A stretch of 64,000 nt of DNA from Embiotoca jacksoni (Eukaryota > Chordata > Actinopteri > Embiotocidae): the NCBI GenBank assembly GCA_022577435.1, contig JAKOON010000006.1, positions 4,123,001-4,187,000 on the forward strand, read 5' to 3'. The notes under the pieces are model-generated. The model was given only the letters and a program-made list of their open reading frames with translations. It had not been told where the DNA came from and searched no databases. A program made the position numbers and the translations under genes. Below, one piece after another: positions 60,847 to 64,000 of this stretch (its first letter is position 1; every line of letters begins with the position of its first letter).

Positions 60847-63800
60847 CTAGAAAAAAGAGAAGAGACAAATTAAGTCAACTACACGACACAAAAACTCTCC
60901 TTTATAAAAAAAAAAAAATAAACATCTTTTTTTTTTAGTGGTTGATTTTGATACAAAGACGATGTACAGTGACATTGATCATGCAAACTACTTTCTGCCA
61001 TGATTATGTAAAACAAGTTATAAAATATATCCGGGCACATACCTGTAAAGGAGACAATTTATAAAACTGAACCCATCTAGTTCTGACCAGAGGAAACCCA
61101 ATGAAAAATGCATGATTCAATAATAAATGATCACCACAGTGAGTGATACATAAATAATCAACTGACTCAAACTGAGGACATTAAAAATAAATAAAAAAGC
61201 TGAAATAAATGACTGAAAGCTAATCAAATCATGAATACTGATGACTTTACAAACACAGGCACATACTGTCTTCTCTGAAAGCTCGTTGTACTTTGTACAG
61301 CATTCCAAAGAAGTCAAACCATTTCTGAAACTGGCCTGAGTCAGCTGTGTGGTTACAGGCGCGCACACACACACACAGAGTTCTCTCTTCCGCTTCAGCT
61401 GGTTTTGAACTCAGCCGGGGTTACTGCAGGTCATTCCACTTTGGTCCAAATACTGCTTCCTCTCGCTTCCGCAAACCTCTCTTCATCTATAGTTTTTGTA
61501 CCATAAGGCCCCTTTTACACATTTTCTCTCCAACTATTTACTAGTGAAGTGAAGGCCCTTGACTGAGGGTGAAACTAGTTGAGATCACAGTCAGCAGGCG
61601 GCCAGCGTGCAGCACACAGCTGGTGTAACTGCAGCCTTTTTTTTTTTATCAGCATGGCCCGATGCAGCAAATTTAACAGATTATTTCTTACTCCAAAAAA
61701 GTTTACACATACTTTTACCGAACTTGGCTATTAAAATGAATACATTTTTACAAAGAATGAACGACTACTTCTCTTATTACTGTCTTCTATTCTGTTCTAC
61801 TCTGCTCTCCTCGAGGCTGTTCACATCTTGATGAATTACATGTTGATTGTTGGTTTTAAAATTGTCCGTTCCTTTTCCCTCCATCTTCACTAAATCTTTT
61901 TCTTTTCAGTTTTGTGACTATTAAATGGCAACCAAAGAGACACACACACACACACACGCACGCACGCACGCACACACACACACACACACACACAGAGGAA
62001 ACACTTTGCACTCAACATCCCCTGGGAGGAAGTGAAAGAGAACAGTGTGTTTCTGTGTGGTTAAGGGGCACATGTGCAGTGTCTGTTGTGCATCACAGTG
62101 TGTGTGCAAAGGTATGTCTAATTTGGAGGTGAGAGTGTGTCTACAGATACAGTATATCCTCACCATTCCTGCTGCCTTTATTGACCTCTGTGCATGTGTG
62201 TTTAATTGTACACCTCTGCATGTATGTGTATGTATGCGACCTCAACTCTCAGAGGTCAACGACCAGGGAGTACTAATAAGGTCTAATCATAATCCCAGTA
62301 GGAAGCCATAGCTCCCGTGGTGCATTGAATCCAAAGGCCCTTGAGGACATACCAGATTAGATGGTGCAACCTTGTTAAAATGGAAACTCAAGCAGTGCTT
62401 AGTCATCAGCAAAGGTTCTCTCATGAGTGCATATATGCATTTCATTTCCTTCTTTTACCTTATCTTTGCATGCTGTCTAAGTGGCCTAAATCCCCTGAGT
62501 TATCGGATATATTTTTTGAAGTAAGACAACATAAGAGGCCTTATCTGTTTTTGTTTGTTTTCTGCTATTTTGAAACGATCAGGATATCAGGGCAAGTCCT
62601 TTATTAACATTTACAAGTTTTGACATGCTCTTGGCACCGCCTGTCCTGTTTGTAATTTAACAACATTGACTTCACACACCTTAGTAACTAGTGTCATCAC
62701 TGGTCCAACTCGTCCACAAACAGGCTATCATCTCTGTGGAAGCACTAATTACCAAATCTACCACAACACGGGTAACAAACGAAACATTCTTGAATACTCA
62801 GTGCAATTACAGTCAGATGGACTAAAGATGGCCACGGCACCAATTTGTAGAGCAGTGAAATCAAGTCACAAAATGGCTGGGGCGTCTATCTGAGTATGTT
62901 TGACTGTGTGTGAGCCGTTTGTGTTGCAGATGTTTCTAATCAGGGCATTTCTTAAAACGTGATGGCGCTCTGATTGGTCCTCTCTACCAAAAAGTTGAAG
63001 GAGAGATCTGAGAGCTGAAGTTAGGTGATAAGAAATAATTGTCGTCATTGAGATTCCTCATATTCGTCTATCTCTATGCAAAACTCATGTGGTCTCCTCT
63101 ATAAAAGGTCAGACTCAAACACACTAAAGCCTTTAAACCAAATGGAGTCTTTCAAAAGGGCCAGATGGATAAAATATTAAAGTGTTGAAAGGTTCAAGAT
63201 CTGAGATTTTCTCCTTTACGATGCAATTCCACTTTCAGCTTCACTCGAGGTCAAAAAAAAGAAAAGAAAAAAGCTGTGGCATATAAAAGGCTTGACGAGT
63301 ATCAAAGCACATTTATCTCTCATCTATTCAAGTCGGGTATAAAGAAAAACCTTTTTCACCTCGAAAATATGACCTACTGTTAAAAAGTTTACTCTCATCT
63401 ATCTGCCATGTCACGTTCATGACATGTACTATCTCATACAGCAGAAATCCATTAGAACTGAAAAGGAGAGCCACAGTGATTTATCTGGTTATCTACAGGC
63501 AACAAGCTTGTCTCTCTCTGCATCCCCTTATGACCCCCCTTCCCTATCAGTATAAATCTTGTTTGCTGAACCCATCCATTTCTGAATTATCTCAGTTCTT
63601 TGATCCTTGCTGTTATTCTTATAGCGTCACTCTACAGCTGCTGCAGCAGCAGCTCTGTCTGCCTTCTCCTGCATCATACACGACTGTCTCTGCACTCCAC
63701 CAGTGCGTTCTCTTTTGTGGATTAAAGACAAACAGAATGGAAAATGGGATTGAGAACTATCATGCATTTAGAAATTAATTATGATAAAGTGCAGAGATGC

Positions 63801-64000
63801 ACAGCAGCTGTGTTGGGACAACAAAAAAGCCTATATATATATATATATGCTAATATATAAAGCATAACCATGGCTCTGTTCATTCCAATTCAAATGTAAA
63901 GGCCCGCAGACAGAAGATAAATCAGAACTCAAATTCATACTGAAGACAGGAAAGACACAGAAGAAAGGAGGACATCTGACACCACTCAATGAAATTGCAA
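60847..64000 (-). other. 5' intron of abca1 up to the window edge
   Basis: Just over 3 kb upstream of the first visible abca1 exon. I looked here for the preceding exon (family segment containing a DARRLLLYSQ-like motif) and did not find it, so the N-terminal exons and promoter lie beyond the edge. It contains a CA/CG alternating array (about 61940-61995) and a TA run (about 63830-63850). Confidence 0.65.
61940..61995. repeat. (CA)n with CG interruptions
   Basis: Alternating purine-pyrimidine array, CA units interrupted by several ACGC units; potential Z-DNA. Confidence 0.9.

Noticed and set aside
61255..61340. Exon-like patch on the minus strand near 61.3 kb
   Set aside because: No reading frame resembles ABCA1 or another known family; treated as intron.
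62866..63048. Possible missing N-terminal abca1 exon
   Set aside because: The frame does not match the expected ABCA1 segment preceding the LKLQDFL-like exon, and suitable splice phase was not found.

Overview
This is a window of vertebrate nuclear DNA, almost certainly from a ray-finned (teleost) fish. Coding sequence comes as short exons with GT/AG borders, separated by introns rich in CA/GT microsatellites, homopolymers and short nonautonomous DNA transposons. The five genes recognised here are all on the minus strand, so transcription runs from high to low coordinates. Exons were built by hand from splice signals, codon phase and remembered family sequences; no alignment was run. Phase closes across every junction, with one exception in tdrd7.

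Layout by coordinate: (1) 1-9.7 kb, the 5' end of a tropomodulin gene (tmod1): two coding exons, a long first intron and a CpG-rich promoter-like block at 9.3-9.7 kb; the rest lies off the left edge. (2) 11.55-23.18 kb, tdrd7 (LOTUS/Tudor germ-granule and lens protein), 21 coding exons, with one exon out of phase by a single base. (3) 25.73-32.72 kb, stra6l (RBPR2, a STRA6-like retinol/RBP4 receptor), 18 coding exons, open for 645 codons. (4) 33.44-35.16 kb, a small four-exon secreted Kazal inhibitor (SPINK type, 80 aa). (5) 38.10-60.85 kb, abca1 (cholesterol/phospholipid exporter), 44 coding exons from about human residue 137 to the stop; the first coding exons lie beyond the right edge.

Functionally, stra6l (retinoid uptake) and abca1 (lipid efflux) are both lipid-transport membrane proteins, while tmod1 (actin pointed-end capping) and tdrd7 are long-standing chromosomal neighbours. 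The shared order reflects conserved synteny, not an operon. The most informative noncoding signals are two adjacent 8-mer miR-33 target sites in the abca1 3' UTR, a perfect DR1 nuclear-receptor element just upstream of stra6l, and an SRF/TATA-MEF2-like motif pair in the tmod1 promoter block.

Nothing here looks like a new multi-gene system. The points worth checking are the tdrd7 frame break, the regulatory motifs, the Kazal gene and a few structured intronic elements.
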